Numbered from the stretch's first letter, positions 18,672 to 28,909 are shown. The stretch is DNA of 64,000 nucleotides from Bacilli bacterium (GCA_016296775.1 JAEDIE010000002.1:15364-79363), one strand, 5' to 3'. Notes: generated from the letters alone by a model not told the origin. A program made the numbers and translations.

Positions 18672-20504
18672 TTAATTACCTCCTTCTGATTTGATTGAAT
18701 TTAACATATTAATTGTTTGTTCAACCTCTTCTGGATCTAATTGTGATTTAACAATATCTTGATAGATAGGACAACTCTTAAGAAGTTCAGCATGAGTTCC
18801 TTGGCCAACACATTTGCCTTCATTAAGAACAATAATATTATCTGCATCAAGAATTGAAGAAACTCTTTGAGCAACAATAATAATTGAACTATTAGTTGTA
18901 TATTTCTTTAGTGCTTGTCTTAATTTAGCATCAGTTTTAAAGTCTAATGCACTAAAAGAATCGTCAAATACATATATTTCTGGTTTTTTAACTAAAGCTC
19001 TAGCGATGCAAAGTCTTTGTTTTTGTCCTCCACTAAAATTCTTTCCACCTTGAGAAACAAATGTTTTTATTCCTTCTGGAAGTTTAGAAATAAAGTGTTC
19101 GGTTTGAGCAACTGATAAAGCTTCTAAAACTTCTTCTTCAGTTGCATCTTTGTTTCCAAATCTAATATTATCTTCAATTGTTCCACTAAATAAGAGAGCT
19201 TGTTGAGGAACAAAACCAATATTTTCTCTTAATGATTTTTGAGGAATATCTTTAATGTTATATCCATCTAATTTGATCTCTCCTTTTGTAGGATCAAAGA
19301 ATCTGGGAATAAGATTAATTAAAGTTGATTTTCCACTACCAGTTGAACCAATAATAGCTGTAGTTGTACCAGGTTTAGTTTTAAAAGAAATATTTTCTAA
19401 AATTGGAAGTTCAGCATCTGGATAGGCAAAAGATACATTATTGAATTCAATTACACCTCTTTCTCTTTCATTAAATTTGTTTTCATCAAATAATGAATGG
19501 TCACACTCTTTAACAGTATCTTCACATTTTAGTACTTCATTAATTCTAGACATTGAAGCCATTGTTTGAGGAAGTAAAACAATACAGAAAGCTAACATAA
19601 TGAATGATTGCATAATTTGCATTGAATATTGGCTAACAACAACAATTCCTGAAATTTGATTTGCTAAAGCAGTAGTTTCACGAATTGCTGTTCCTTCCAT
19701 TAAAAAATATCCAAAAGCAAAGATAGCAACATAAGCTACATTAAAGAAAATGTTGATGATTGGATCAACTCCAGCCATAATTCGATTGGCTTTTAATATG
19801 GTTTTTGAACCAATAAAGTTAACTTCATCAAATTTTTTGTTTTCTGTTTTTTGTTGATTGTATGCTCTAATAACTCTTATACCTGTTAAATTTTCTCTTA
19901 AGACAATGGTAATGTTATCGATATTAATTTGTAATTGTTTAAATAAAGGTAAAGCTAATATTAAAAGGATAACAAGACATATAGCAATAAGAGGAATCAC
20001 AACAGCTAATACTAAAGCTAATTGTGGATTTGTATAATCTTTTGTAAAAATTAAGACTAAAGCAATAACGATGTATGTTGGTGACATAACAAGCGTTCTA
20101 ATTGCCATAATTAAGAAGTTTTTAATTTGTTCTATGTCGTTAGTTGTTCTAGTAATAAGAGATGCTGTTCCGAATTTAGAATAGTCAGATAATGAAAGTG
20201 TATTTACTTTCTTAAACATCTCTTCTCTTAAATCTTTAGCAACATGAGCAGATAAATATGTTCCAAAGAAGTTTTGGAAAGCTGCTAAAACAAACACTCC
20301 TAATGATAAAAGAAGCATGTATCCTCCTTGAACCCAAATTTGAGATATGACATCATCAGGTTGAGGAACTTGAGTAATAATTGATTGAATGGAATTCATT
20401 CTATCTGGTAATTGTAATTGTAAAAAACATTGAAGAATAATAGCTGCCCATACCAGTAAGACAAGCCACCATTTTTTCATAAGTACTTTGATTAATTTTT
20501 TCAT
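18672..20504 (-). CDS. ABC exporter subunit with degenerate ATPase site
   Basis: 610 residues, full-length exporter half: six predicted TM segments in the first 320 residues and a nucleotide-binding domain with Walker A GSTGSGKST and signature NFSGGQKQR. Walker B reads VFDDSFS, with Asp in place of the catalytic Glu. That substitution is the hallmark of the degenerate subunit in heterodimeric exporters and matches the canonical site in the neighbouring gene. It lies 5 bases downstream of tetR. Confidence 0.92.
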   Translation of the reverse strand: MKKLIKVLMKKWWLVLLVWAAIILQCFLQLQLPDRMNSIQSIITQVPQPDDVISQIWVQGGYMLLLSLGVFVLAAFQNFFGTYLSAHVAKDLREEMFKKVNTLSLSDYSKFGTASLITRTTNDIEQIKNFLIMAIRTLVMSPTYIVIALVLIFTKDYTNPQLALVLAVVIPLIAICLVILLILALPLFKQLQINIDNITIVLRENLTGIRVIRAYNQQKTENKKFDEVNFIGSKTILKANRIMAGVDPIINIFFNVAYVAIFAFGYFLMEGTAIRETTALANQISGIVVVSQYSMQIMQSFIMLAFCIVLLPQTMASMSRINEVLKCEDTVKECDHSLFDENKFNERERGVIEFNNVSFAYPDAELPILENISFKTKPGTTTAIIGSTGSGKSTLINLIPRFFDPTKGEIKLDGYNIKDIPQKSLRENIGFVPQQALLFSGTIEDNIRFGNKDATEEEVLEALSVAQTEHFISKLPEGIKTFVSQGGKNFSGGQKQRLCIARALVKKPEIYVFDDSFSALDFKTDAKLRQALKKYTTNSSIIIVAQRVSSILDADNIIVLNEGKCVGQGTHAELLKSCPIYQDIVKSQLDPEEVEQTINMLNSIKSEGGN

Positions 20505-20508
20505 GTAA

Positions 20509-21099
20509 TTACCTCGAAATAATTTTAACTAATTCTTGAATGTTTAAGTTTTTAACCATTTCTGGATATCTAACTGTTGTATATAATAAACCTAATAAAT
20601 AATTTAGGTGTAATATTATTAATTCTTTTGGTTTAATATTTTTAAAATGTCCTTCTTTTTGGCAAAGCTTTATGACATCTTCTAGTTTTTTGTACAACTT
20701 AAGTGTTGGTTCTGCTAGCTCTTTAGAAAGACTTTTATTTAATGGTAATGTAAAGAATAAGAATAAATAGTATCGCTTATGACTGTTTGAAACTATTACG
20801 TTTAATAAATTTTCCATTACGTCTTTATATTTTTCATAATAAGAAATATCTAATTCCATAATTGCTTTAAAATCAATACTAATTACATCGTGTGATTTAA
20901 TTACTAGATCTATTAAAATGTCCTTTTTGTTTGTGTAGTAATGATAAATCAATCCATGGGAGCATTTAACTTTATTAGCTATATTATCCATGGAGACAGA
21001 ATCAAAACCTTTTTTAACAAAAAGTTCTAACGCAGCATTTAATATTTCGCTTTTTCTTTTATCTTTTATAAGTTTGTTTTGTTGAATTGTTCTTGGCAT
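20509..21099 (-). CDS. TetR/AcrR-family transcriptional regulator
   Basis: 196 residues. The N-terminal helix-turn-helix reads ILNAALELFVKKGFDSVSMDNIANKVKCSHGLIYHYYTNK, typical of TetR. The C-terminal ligand domain is family-specific. It is the first gene of the operon with the ABC exporter pair. A perfect palindrome overlaps the -35 of its own promoter, so it very probably represses itself and the exporter until an exported ligand binds. The ATG sits six bases after the -10 and lacks a Shine-Dalgarno. Confidence 0.92.
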   Translation of the reverse strand: MPRTIQQNKLIKDKRKSEILNAALELFVKKGFDSVSMDNIANKVKCSHGLIYHYYTNKKDILIDLVIKSHDVISIDFKAIMELDISYYEKYKDVMENLLNVIVSNSHKRYYLFLFFTLPLNKSLSKELAEPTLKLYKKLEDVIKLCQKEGHFKNIKPKELIILHLNYLLGLLYTTVRYPEMVKNLNIQELVKIISR

Positions 21100-21105
21100 A
21101 CGATA

Positions 21106-21136
21106 ATATTATTATCTATTGACAAAAGTGTCAATA
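21106..21136 (-). promoter_or_regulatory. tetR-exporter promoter with overlapping TetR operator
   Basis: On the minus strand: -35 TTGACA (21134-21129), 17-bp spacer, -10 TAATAT (21111-21106). The palindrome TATTGACA-AAAG-TGTCAATA (21117-21136) covers the -35. The arms are perfect 8-mers. The start codon begins seven bases after the -10, giving a predicted leaderless mRNA. Confidence 0.75.
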
Positions 21137-21204
21137 AAAAAACATAAAATATTAATATATTTTAAATCTTTAAAATTGTTAGGCAAAATAGTATTATTAT
21201 TTAC

Positions 21205-21777
21205 ATGAAATTAATAGTTGGTTTAGGTAATCCTGGAAGAGAATATGCTCATACACGTCATAACATGGGATATGACGTAATAGATGCTTTTGCATCTTCT
21301 TTAGGACACGATATTGATCGTGAAGGATTTAAGGGATTATATACTAGAGTTAAATATTTTAATGAAGATATAATTTTGTTAAAACCTACCACTTATATGA
21401 ATTTGAGTGGGGATTCCATAGTTTTATTGCTAAATTATTTTAAAATTGATGTTGAAGATATGATAGTAATTTATGATGATATGGATACCAAAATTGGAAA
21501 CATTAGACTTAAAATTAAAGGAAGTAGTGGTGGTCATAATGGTATTAAATCTATTATTAATAATTTAAAAACTGAAGAGTTTAAAAGGATAAGAGTTGGT
21601 ATTGGAAAACCTGAATTTAATTCAATAGATTTTGTTCTTAGTAAACCTAGTGAAAGTGAACAAGAATTAATTGATAAAGCTATTAAAGATTCTGTAGATG
21701 CATTAAAGATTTCTATTAAAGAATCTTTCAATAAAGCAATGACTATTTATAACAAGGAGAACAAGATATTAAGTTAG
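21205..21777 (+). CDS. pth: Peptidyl-tRNA hydrolase
   Basis: 190 residues. It releases peptides from drop-off tRNAs. The start GLGNPGREYAHTRHNMG contains the conserved Asn and the catalytic His (about residue 19), followed by LLKPTTYMNLSGDS and DDMDTKIGNIRLKIKGSSGGHNG. It has no Shine-Dalgarno: TATTAT at 21192-21197 lies 7 bases before the ATG, so this start too may be leaderless. Its 3' end supplies the Shine-Dalgarno for mfd. Confidence 0.96.
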   Translation: MKLIVGLGNPGREYAHTRHNMGYDVIDAFASSLGHDIDREGFKGLYTRVKYFNEDIILLKPTTYMNLSGDSIVLLLNYFKIDVEDMIVIYDDMDTKIGNIRLKIKGSSGGHNGIKSIINNLKTEEFKRIRVGIGKPEFNSIDFVLSKPSESEQELIDKAIKDSVDALKISIKESFNKAMTIYNKENKILS

Positions 21778-24700
21778 TTGATTATTTAGTTTCATCTATT
21801 AAAAATTACACCCCCCCTATTCATGAAAAAATAGGGTTTTTTGTGTCTGACCAATTAATAGGAACTACTTTATTAGCTTTAGAAAAATATAAAAATAGCA
21901 AGGAAAACATAGTGATTTTTGTTTCAAATAACTATGAATTAAATAGATTAAAGTCTTCATTAGTCAATTTTATACCAAGTGAAGATTTAATTCTTTTTGA
22001 GTTAGATGAACTTATTAGAGTTGAATATATTTCTAGATCAAAAGAAATGAATGCACAAGAGTTATATTCTTTAAATTCTTTAATAGATGCTAAGCATAAA
22101 CTTATTTTGTTAACTCCGGCTTCTATATATAGATTTTATCCAAAAAAAGAGTTATTTATTTCTAATTCTTTTAAAATTAAATTAAATGATTTAGTAAATA
22201 TAAATGAATTTATAGATAGATTAGTTAAAGCAGGCTATTCAAAAGTAAATAAGATAGATCAATCTCTTCAATTTGCAAAAAGAGGAGACATCGTTGATGT
22301 ATTTCCAATTAATTATAAAAACCCACTTAGAATTGAATTTTTCGATGATGAAGTTGAAAAAATTAAACAATTTGAAATAGCTAATCAATTATCTTTTAAG
22401 AATTTAGATGAGGTTCTAATTTTACCTGCTTCCACATTGATTTTAGATTCAAAAGAAAAGGAAAATAATAAGGATTTAATAGGGAATTTGAAAGAAAAAG
22501 CTATTAAAACACTATCTACAAACAGTAAACTTAACCTCGAAATCGAATGTGATAAATTATTAGAAGAAATTGATAATGGATATTTATCAAGCAAGAATTA
22601 TAAATATTACGGATTATTAAACAAAAATTGTGATTCAGTACTTGATTATATATCTAATTATTCTTTAATTGTTTCTAATGAAAAAGAGTTTAAATTATGT
22701 AAAGAAAGTATATTCAAAGAAGCAGAAGAATTTATGTCTGAACTTTGTTTAAATGGTAAAGCTTTACCTAATATTAAATACTTCTCTTCTAACGTGAAAG
22801 AAGTTGGAAATCCTACTAAAATTGATGTTTTAAACGAGTTTTATATTCATCAAGATTCTATAGAATTACCATTTAAAAAAGTTTCTTTTATAACAAAACA
22901 TATTAAGAATATAAATGCTTTAATTAGTGACTATTTAGATCTTAATTTTAAGATTGTGTGTTGTCTAAATGAAGAATATCAAATAAAGAAGGTTAAAGAA
23001 TATCTAGGTTTTTCAGATATAGCATTTAATGAATATGATGAACTTGATTTTTCTACTCTAGGTGATGTCTCTATTTTACATACAAATTTATATGAAGGAT
23101 TTGAAAATAGTAAGGAAAACATTGTGTTTTTGAGTTCTAATGAGCTTTTTGGTATTAAACATACAAAGAATAGATTCTTTTCAAAGTTTAAAGAAGGAAC
23201 AGTTTTAAATAGTTATTTAGAGTTAAATAATGGAGATTATGTAGTCCATGAAACAAGAGGAATTGGGAAATTTTTAGAAATTACTACAATGCTTCAAGAC
23301 GGAAAACATAAAGATTACTTAAAAATTCAATATGCAAACAACGAACACCTTTATGTTCCTTTATATCAATTTGATTTAGTAAGAAAGTATTCAGGTAAAG
23401 ACGGTTACACTCCTCAATTATCTAGATTAACATCAAAAGAATGGGAAAAGAAAAAATCAAAAATTAAAGAAAAAATTAATGATTTAAGTGAAAGACTCCT
23501 TAATCTTTATCAAGAAAGAAAAAATATACAAGGTTTTGCTTTTTCAAAAGATGACGAATTTCAAAAGGAATTTGAAGATAAGTTTGAATTTGAATTAACT
23601 AATGATCAACTTCAATCTTTAGATGAAATTAAAGCTGATATGGAAGCCCCTTCTCCAATGGATAGATTATTATGTGGAGATGTAGGATTTGGTAAAACTG
23701 AAGTAGCCTTTAGGGCAGCTTTTAAAGCTATTTTAAGTGGGAAACAAGTTTGTTTATTATGTCCTACAACTGTCTTAGCTAAACAACATTTTGAAGTAGC
23801 TTTAGATAGATTTAAAGACTTTGGAGTCAATATAGTTCATTTATCTAGGTTAAATACAAATAAAGAAAACGAAGAATGCAAAAAACAGATTGCTTCAGGT
23901 AGTGCTGATTTTGTTATTGGAACACATAAAGTATTATCAAAATCAGTTCAATTTAAAAATTTAGGATTATTGATTATTGATGAAGAACAAAGATTTGGTG
24001 TTGAGCAAAAAGAAAAAATAAAAGAACAATATAAAAACTTAGATGTTTTAACTTTATCAGCTACACCAATTCCAAGAACTTTACAATCTTCCTTGATCGG
24101 ATTAAAATCCGTCTCCAATATTAAAACTGCTCCAAGAGAAAGAATGCCTATTCAAACATATGTAACTACATATGATCGAAATTTACTTAGAGACATTATT
24201 AAAAGAGAACTAGCAAGAGAAGGACAAATTTATTTTGTTTATAATTACATTGACTCTATTTATAACATGGCTTCTATTATTCAACAAATGATACCAGGTA
24301 TAAGAATAGGTGTAATTCATGGAAGATTAGAAAAATCTCAAATTGATGAAGTAATGAATGATTTTTATAATCATGATATAGATTTATTATGTTCTACATC
24401 AATCATTGAAAACGGAATTGATGTTAAAAATGCAAATTTAATTATTGTTTTTGATGCAGATCATTTTGGATTATCTCAGCTTTATCAAATAAAAGGAAGA
24501 GTTGGTAGAGGAGATAGATTAGCTTTCGCTTATTTAATGATTAGAGAAGAAAAACAAATAACAGAGGATGCTAAAAAGAGATTAAAATCAATTCAAGATT
24601 TTACTGAATTAGGAAGCGGATATAAAATTTCTCAAAGAGATTTGTTAATTAGAGGAGCTGGAGATATTTTAGGTCCTCAACAATCCGGTTTTATTGATGA

Positions 24701-25262
24701 AATTGGCATTGATTTATATTTAAAAATATTAAAAGAGACAATTGAAGAAAAAAAGAGTGGTAAACCTGTTTTAGAATATTTACCTATATTTTCTAATCTA
24801 AATATTGATGCTTATATACCATCAAGTTATGTTAACGACGATAGTAAATTAGAAATTTATCAAAGAATATTAGGAGCTAAAAGTAAATCTGATTTATTAA
24901 AAATTAAAGAAGAAATTAGAGATATTTATGGAGTAATTCCTGAAAGTGTAAATTTATTATTTGAAAAAAGAAAAATTGATATTTCATTAGAAAATCAGTG
25001 TGTTTTTGAATCTTTAAAAGATGAAGCACAAGTTGTTATTTTAACTTTATCAACATTTTTTAGTTCTATTGATGGAATAGGATCTCAACTATTTACTGGT
25101 TTAATATCTTTAGTAAATGTTATTAAGATTACATATACCAACAAGAGATTAGTGCTTAGAATTTATAAACGAAATAACTGGGTAAATATATTAAATACAG
25201 TATTAGAAACTTGTGAAAATTTATATAATAAAAATACTAAGAAGGAAATATATGAGGATTGA
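21768..25262 (+). CDS. mfd: Transcription-repair coupling factor Mfd, probable ATT start
   Basis: About 1164 residues. Mfd removes stalled RNA polymerase and recruits UvrA. The RecG-like helicase has Walker A LLCGDVGFGKTEVAFRAAFK, Walker B LLIIDEEQRFG and TLSATPIPRTL, preceded by the RNA polymerase-interacting domain (GDYVVHETRGIGKFLE). The open frame extends 25 codons upstream of the first conventional start (GTG 21843), and those codons (LVDYLVSSIKNYTPP) fit the normal N-terminus. The only start-like codon there is ATT at 21768, 8 bases after AAGGAG, so I propose AUU initiation. The GTG lies just after a terminator-like hairpin (21815-21842). It ends in TGA overlapping rqcP. Confidence 0.9.
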   Translation: MKLVDYLVSSIKNYTPPIHEKIGFFVSDQLIGTTLLALEKYKNSKENIVIFVSNNYELNRLKSSLVNFIPSEDLILFELDELIRVEYISRSKEMNAQELYSLNSLIDAKHKLILLTPASIYRFYPKKELFISNSFKIKLNDLVNINEFIDRLVKAGYSKVNKIDQSLQFAKRGDIVDVFPINYKNPLRIEFFDDEVEKIKQFEIANQLSFKNLDEVLILPASTLILDSKEKENNKDLIGNLKEKAIKTLSTNSKLNLEIECDKLLEEIDNGYLSSKNYKYYGLLNKNCDSVLDYISNYSLIVSNEKEFKLCKESIFKEAEEFMSELCLNGKALPNIKYFSSNVKEVGNPTKIDVLNEFYIHQDSIELPFKKVSFITKHIKNINALISDYLDLNFKIVCCLNEEYQIKKVKEYLGFSDIAFNEYDELDFSTLGDVSILHTNLYEGFENSKENIVFLSSNELFGIKHTKNRFFSKFKEGTVLNSYLELNNGDYVVHETRGIGKFLEITTMLQDGKHKDYLKIQYANNEHLYVPLYQFDLVRKYSGKDGYTPQLSRLTSKEWEKKKSKIKEKINDLSERLLNLYQERKNIQGFAFSKDDEFQKEFEDKFEFELTNDQLQSLDEIKADMEAPSPMDRLLCGDVGFGKTEVAFRAAFKAILSGKQVCLLCPTTVLAKQHFEVALDRFKDFGVNIVHLSRLNTNKENEECKKQIASGSADFVIGTHKVLSKSVQFKNLGLLIIDEEQRFGVEQKEKIKEQYKNLDVLTLSATPIPRTLQSSLIGLKSVSNIKTAPRERMPIQTYVTTYDRNLLRDIIKRELAREGQIYFVYNYIDSIYNMASIIQQMIPGIRIGVIHGRLEKSQIDEVMNDFYNHDIDLLCSTSIIENGIDVKNANLIIVFDADHFGLSQLYQIKGRVGRGDRLAFAYLMIREEKQITEDAKKRLKSIQDFTELGSGYKISQRDLLIRGAGDILGPQQSGFIDEIGIDLYLKILKETIEEKKSGKPVLEYLPIFSNLNIDAYIPSSYVNDDSKLEIYQRILGAKSKSDLLKIKEEIRDIYGVIPESVNLLFEKRKIDISLENQCVFESLKDEAQVVILTLSTFFSSIDGIGSQLFTGLISLVNVIKITYTNKRLVLRIYKRNNWVNILNTVLETCENLYNKNTKKEIYED
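21815..21842 (+). terminator. Terminator-like hairpin within the 5' end of mfd
   Basis: CCCTATT (21815-21821) and AATAGGG (21830-21836) are followed by six Ts. By sequence it is a textbook intrinsic terminator, but it lies inside the extended mfd frame and directly upstream of the GTG alternative start. It could attenuate mfd transcription or hide a weak AGGG site. Confidence 0.5.
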
Positions 25263-25527
25263 TAAATATTTAAAAGTTACTAGATTAATTAAAAGAAGAA
25301 CTGCAGCTAAAGAATTATTAGATAGAGGTATATTTTCTATTAATGGAAAAGTAGCTAAGCCATCAAGTGAAATTAAGGAAAATGACATTCTAGTTTTACC
25401 TTTAGGAAGACATTTATTAACAGTCAAAGTTTTAAGATGTTTAGAACATGCCAACAAAGAACAAGCAAATGGAATGTATGAAATAATAGAGGATAAAATT
25501 ATTAGTGAAACTGAAATTACCTATTAA
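25252..25527 (+). CDS. rqcP: S4-domain ribosome-quality-control protein RqcP (YabO)
   Basis: 91 residues from the ATG at 25252, preceded by AAGGAAA. It begins MRIDKYLKVTRLIKRRT, the S4 alpha-L motif, and continues with LLDRGIFSINGKVAKPSSEIKENDIL. RqcP with RqcH adds C-terminal Ala tails to peptides on obstructed 50S subunits. It overlaps mfd by 11 bases and tilS by 23 bases. In most Bacillota divIC follows; here tilS follows directly. Confidence 0.88.
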   Translation: MRIDKYLKVTRLIKRRTAAKELLDRGIFSINGKVAKPSSEIKENDILVLPLGRHLLTVKVLRCLEHANKEQANGMYEIIEDKIISETEITY

Positions 25528-26740
25528 TAAAAAGTATATTGTTGGAGTAAGTTATGGGCCTGATTCAATGGCTCTTTTAAGCATGATGATTCAAAAAAAC
25601 TACTGTTTTGCAGTCTCTTTTGTAAATTATCATCTTAGAGACGAATCAAATTTTGAACAAAAAAAGTTAATAGAATTCTTAAAAATAAATAAAATTAAGT
25701 ACTATATAAAAGAAGTAAATTATGATAATGGTAATAAAAATATTGAAGCTTGGGCAAGAGATATTAGATATTCATTTTTTAAGGAAATTTGCAAAAAAGA
25801 ATCTACAAACAATATAGTTATTGCTCATAATGAAGATGATTTGATAGAGACCTATTTAATCCAAAAAAAGAGAAACAGCATAGTTTCTCGTTATGGTCTT
25901 CAATATACATATGAAGAGAATGGATACAATTTTTATAGACCATTATTAGGTTATTCAAAAAAGGAACTTTTAGAATATTGTGGTGAAAACAATATTCCTT
26001 ATAACATTGATAAATCAAATTTTGATACAAAATATTTAAGAAATAAATTGAGAATTAATTATGTTTCAAAGTTATCGAAAGAAGAAAGAGATTTAATTAA
26101 AAAAGAAATTACAAAAGAAAACAATAAACTAAAAAGAACACTTTTAAAAATTAAACCTTTAATAGAAAATACTGTAATTTTACAAAAAGAAATTCTTAAT
26201 TTAAAGGTGGATGATTTTAACTTATTGATAGCTCAAAAATTAAAAAGAGTTGAGATTTCATATGGTTTTTCAAAAAAATTTGCCCTGGACATTTATGAAA
26301 AAATAAAAAATGATATAAATTTTGAATTTAAAAATGAATATTTTTCTATTTGTTATAGCTATAAAAAATTCTTAATTTATCAAAGTTATCCTCTTGAATA
26401 CAATTATTTAATTTCAAATTTAAAAGATAATGACGTTTTTAAAATTAATAAAGAATCAAAATACTTTTCGTTGATTAGTGAAAAAGGAGCTTATATTAAA
26501 AGCGTATCAAAAGATGATTATTTTTGTTTAAACGGAATTAATAAAAAGGTTTCAAGAATGTTCATAGATCAACATGCTCCAAAATATTTAAGAAGTATTT
26601 GGCCAGGTATTTATGATATTAGTAATAAATTGATTTATACACCTCATTATCAAGAAGGCTTTGAAGGCAAGAAAGAATCAGTCTTAGATTTTGACCTTGA
26701 AGAACTTATAAAGTGTTTTTTACTTTATAAAATAAAGTAG
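25505..26740 (+). CDS. tilS: tRNA(Ile)-lysidine synthase TilS
   Basis: 411 residues. It converts C34 of tRNA-Ile(CAU) to lysidine, essential for AUA decoding, and AUA codons are frequent here. The PP-loop is GVSYGPDSMALL: the usual SGGxDS appears with Tyr in place of the first Gly, a conservative loop change. Also present are HNEDDLIETYLIQ and the LRNKLR motif. It sits between rqcP and ftsH, where Bacillota usually have tilS-hprT-ftsH; hprT is absent. Confidence 0.9.
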   Translation: MKLKLPINKKYIVGVSYGPDSMALLSMMIQKNYCFAVSFVNYHLRDESNFEQKKLIEFLKINKIKYYIKEVNYDNGNKNIEAWARDIRYSFFKEICKKESTNNIVIAHNEDDLIETYLIQKKRNSIVSRYGLQYTYEENGYNFYRPLLGYSKKELLEYCGENNIPYNIDKSNFDTKYLRNKLRINYVSKLSKEERDLIKKEITKENNKLKRTLLKIKPLIENTVILQKEILNLKVDDFNLLIAQKLKRVEISYGFSKKFALDIYEKIKNDINFEFKNEYFSICYSYKKFLIYQSYPLEYNYLISNLKDNDVFKINKESKYFSLISEKGAYIKSVSKDDYFCLNGINKKVSRMFIDQHAPKYLRSIWPGIYDISNKLIYTPHYQEGFEGKKESVLDFDLEELIKCFLLYKIK

Positions 26741-26779
26741 TTATTGTAAAATTAACGTTAACGAAAGGAGTAGCTGTTT

Positions 26780-28909
26780 ATGAAAGAAAAAAAGCCTATA
26801 TGGCGTTCAGTTGTTGTCTGGATTATTATACTCGGTGTCTTGGGTGTAATATCGTTTTTTGTTATTACAAATCTTGTTGATCAAAAATACATTTCCTTAT
26901 CTACTTCTCAATTCGAAACAAAACTTTATGAGCCAAGTGCTGGCTTAGAAGATAGTAATGATTTTATCATTTACAATTATTCGACTGTAGAGGACGGAAA
27001 TAAAGTAGATGTAAAAGTTGCAGCTGCATCAAAGCAAAGCGATGATAGTTATAAACTAGAATTTTATGAAATTTCTACAACTCACGATCATTATTATGGT
27101 GATAATAAAGTTTGGACTAACGGATACGCAAATGCTAGTTTAACTATTGACCAAGCTTTAAGTAAAGAAGTTGTTGCCGCCAAGTCTATTACCGATCCTA
27201 ACTTTGTTGAAAAAATTAATAATAAGAATATTTATGGTAATGTAAGTCAATATCAACAAAACTGGTTTGTTTCTTGGTTACCAACAATTATAACTGTTGT
27301 TGCTTTTGTTTTACTTGGATTCTTCTTCTTTAGGATGTTATCTTCAGTTGGTGGATCTAATAGTAAAGCTATGGATTTTAATAAATCCACTGCAAGAAAA
27401 GTTGATGATTCAAGAGTTAGATTCTCTGATGTTGCCGGATGTGACGAAGAGAAAGCCGAAATGGTTGAATTAGTTGATTATTTAAAAGATCCTAAAAAAT
27501 TCACAAAATTTGGTGCTAAATTACCAAAAGGTGTTTTATTGGTTGGTCCTCCAGGAACTGGTAAAACTTTGCTTGCTAAAGCTGTTGCTGGTGAAGCGAA
27601 AGTACCATTCTTCTCAATTTCAGGTTCTGATTTTGTTGAAATGTTTGTTGGTGTAGGTGCAGGTAGAGTAAGAGACTTATTTAAAAACGCTAAACAAAAT
27701 GCTCCATGCATTGTTTTTATCGATGAAATTGATGCTGTTGGAAGACAAAGAGGCGCTGGATTAGGTGGTGGAAACGACGAAAGAGAACAAACATTAAATC
27801 AACTTCTTGTTGAATTAGATGGTTTTGAAGAAAATTCTGGAATTATTGTTATTGCTGCTACAAATAGAGACGATGTTCTCGATCCTGCTTTATTAAGAGC
27901 TGGACGTTTTGATAGACAAATTACAGTTAATTTACCTGATAGAAAAGGTAGAGAAGCTATATTAAGAGTTCATGCTAAAAATAAACATCTTGAACCTTCA
28001 ATTGATTTTGCTCAATTGGCAAAAAGAACAGTTGGATTTAGTGGAGCTGATTTAGCAAACATACTTAATGAAGCCGCTATTCTTGCTGTAAGAGGTAAGA
28101 GAGAATTAATTTCAATGGCTGATATTGATGAAGCTATTGATAGAAGAATTGCTGGTCCTGCTAAATCTAGCAAAGGTTTAAATAGCAAAGAAAGAGAAAT
28201 GGTAGCTTACCATGAATCTGGACATGCAATTATTGGTTTAACTTTAGAACATGCTGATAAGGTAAGAAAAATCACTATTATTCCTCGTGGAAGAACTGGA
28301 GGTCACGTCTTAATGGGTCCTGAAGACGACAGATTCTTAGTTACAAAGAACGAATTAGAAGCCGAAATCGTAGGTTTACTTGGTGGTAGAACAAGTGAAG
28401 AAATCTTCTTTGAAGATGTTTCAACTGGTGCAAGTAATGACATTGAACGTGCTACATTAATTGCTCGTAGTATGGTTGTTGAATATGGTATGTCTAGCTT
28501 AGGTCCTATTCAATATGAAAAAGATGCTGGTAGTGTCTTCTTAGGAAGAGATTATACTAATTCACAAAAGAATTTCTCAGCCGGAGTTGCTGATGAAATT
28601 GATAAAGAAATTAGAAAAATCATTGAAAAAGCACATGATGAAGCAACTAGAATTATTACTGAAAGAAAAGAAGATGTAATTTTAATTGCTAAAACTTTAC
28701 TTGAATACGAAACAATTAATGAAGAAGAAATTGATTATCTTTTAAAGAATAGAGAAATGCCAAAAGAAACTGTAAAACAAAGAGATACAGCTATGTCTAT
28801 GGCAAGTGAAGAAATGAAAAAGAAAATTTCTAGTGATTCATTAATTAATGAAGAAAAGAAAGGCGAAGAAAAGCCTTCAACTGAAGAAGTTGAAGAAAAG
28901 AAAGAATAA
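26780..28909 (+). CDS. ftsH: ATP-dependent zinc metalloprotease FtsH
   Basis: 709 residues. Two N-terminal TM helices (residues about 10-30 and 170-190) flank an extracytoplasmic domain. The AAA module has Walker [17 protein letters not shown], Walker [12 protein letters not shown] and the [12 protein letters not shown]. The protease site is HESGH near residue 482. It degrades membrane and short-lived proteins and regulators. The C-terminal tail is Glu/Lys-rich. Its last A is also the first base of the dusB ATG (28909), so the two are coupled. Confidence 0.97.
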   Translation: MKEKKPIWRSVVVWIIILGVLGVISFFVITNLVDQKYISLSTSQFETKLYEPSAGLEDSNDFIIYNYSTVEDGNKVDVKVAAASKQSDDSYKLEFYEISTTHDHYYGDNKVWTNGYANASLTIDQALSKEVVAAKSITDPNFVEKINNKNIYGNVSQYQQNWFVSWLPTIITVVAFVLLGFFFFRMLSSVGGSNSKAMDFNKSTARKVDDSRVRFSDVAGCDEEKAEMVELVDYLKDPKKFTKFGAKLPKGVLLVGPPGTGKTLLAKAVAGEAKVPFFSISGSDFVEMFVGVGAGRVRDLFKNAKQNAPCIVFIDEIDAVGRQRGAGLGGGNDEREQTLNQLLVELDGFEENSGIIVIAATNRDDVLDPALLRAGRFDRQITVNLPDRKGREAILRVHAKNKHLEPSIDFAQLAKRTVGFSGADLANILNEAAILAVRGKRELISMADIDEAIDRRIAGPAKSSKGLNSKEREMVAYHESGHAIIGLTLEHADKVRKITIIPRGRTGGHVLMGPEDDRFLVTKNELEAEIVGLLGGRTSEEIFFEDVSTGASNDIERATLIARSMVVEYGMSSLGPIQYEKDAGSVFLGRDYTNSQKNFSAGVADEIDKEIRKIIEKAHDEATRIITERKEDVILIAKTLLEYETINEEEIDYLLKNREMPKETVKQRDTAMSMASEEMKKKISSDSLINEEKKGEEKPSTEEVEEKKE

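Noticed and set aside
26752..26761. Palindrome TTAACGTTAA upstream of ftsH
   Set aside because: It has a CG centre like LacI sites but lacks the TTGCTATA arms and is short; probably chance in AT-rich DNA.
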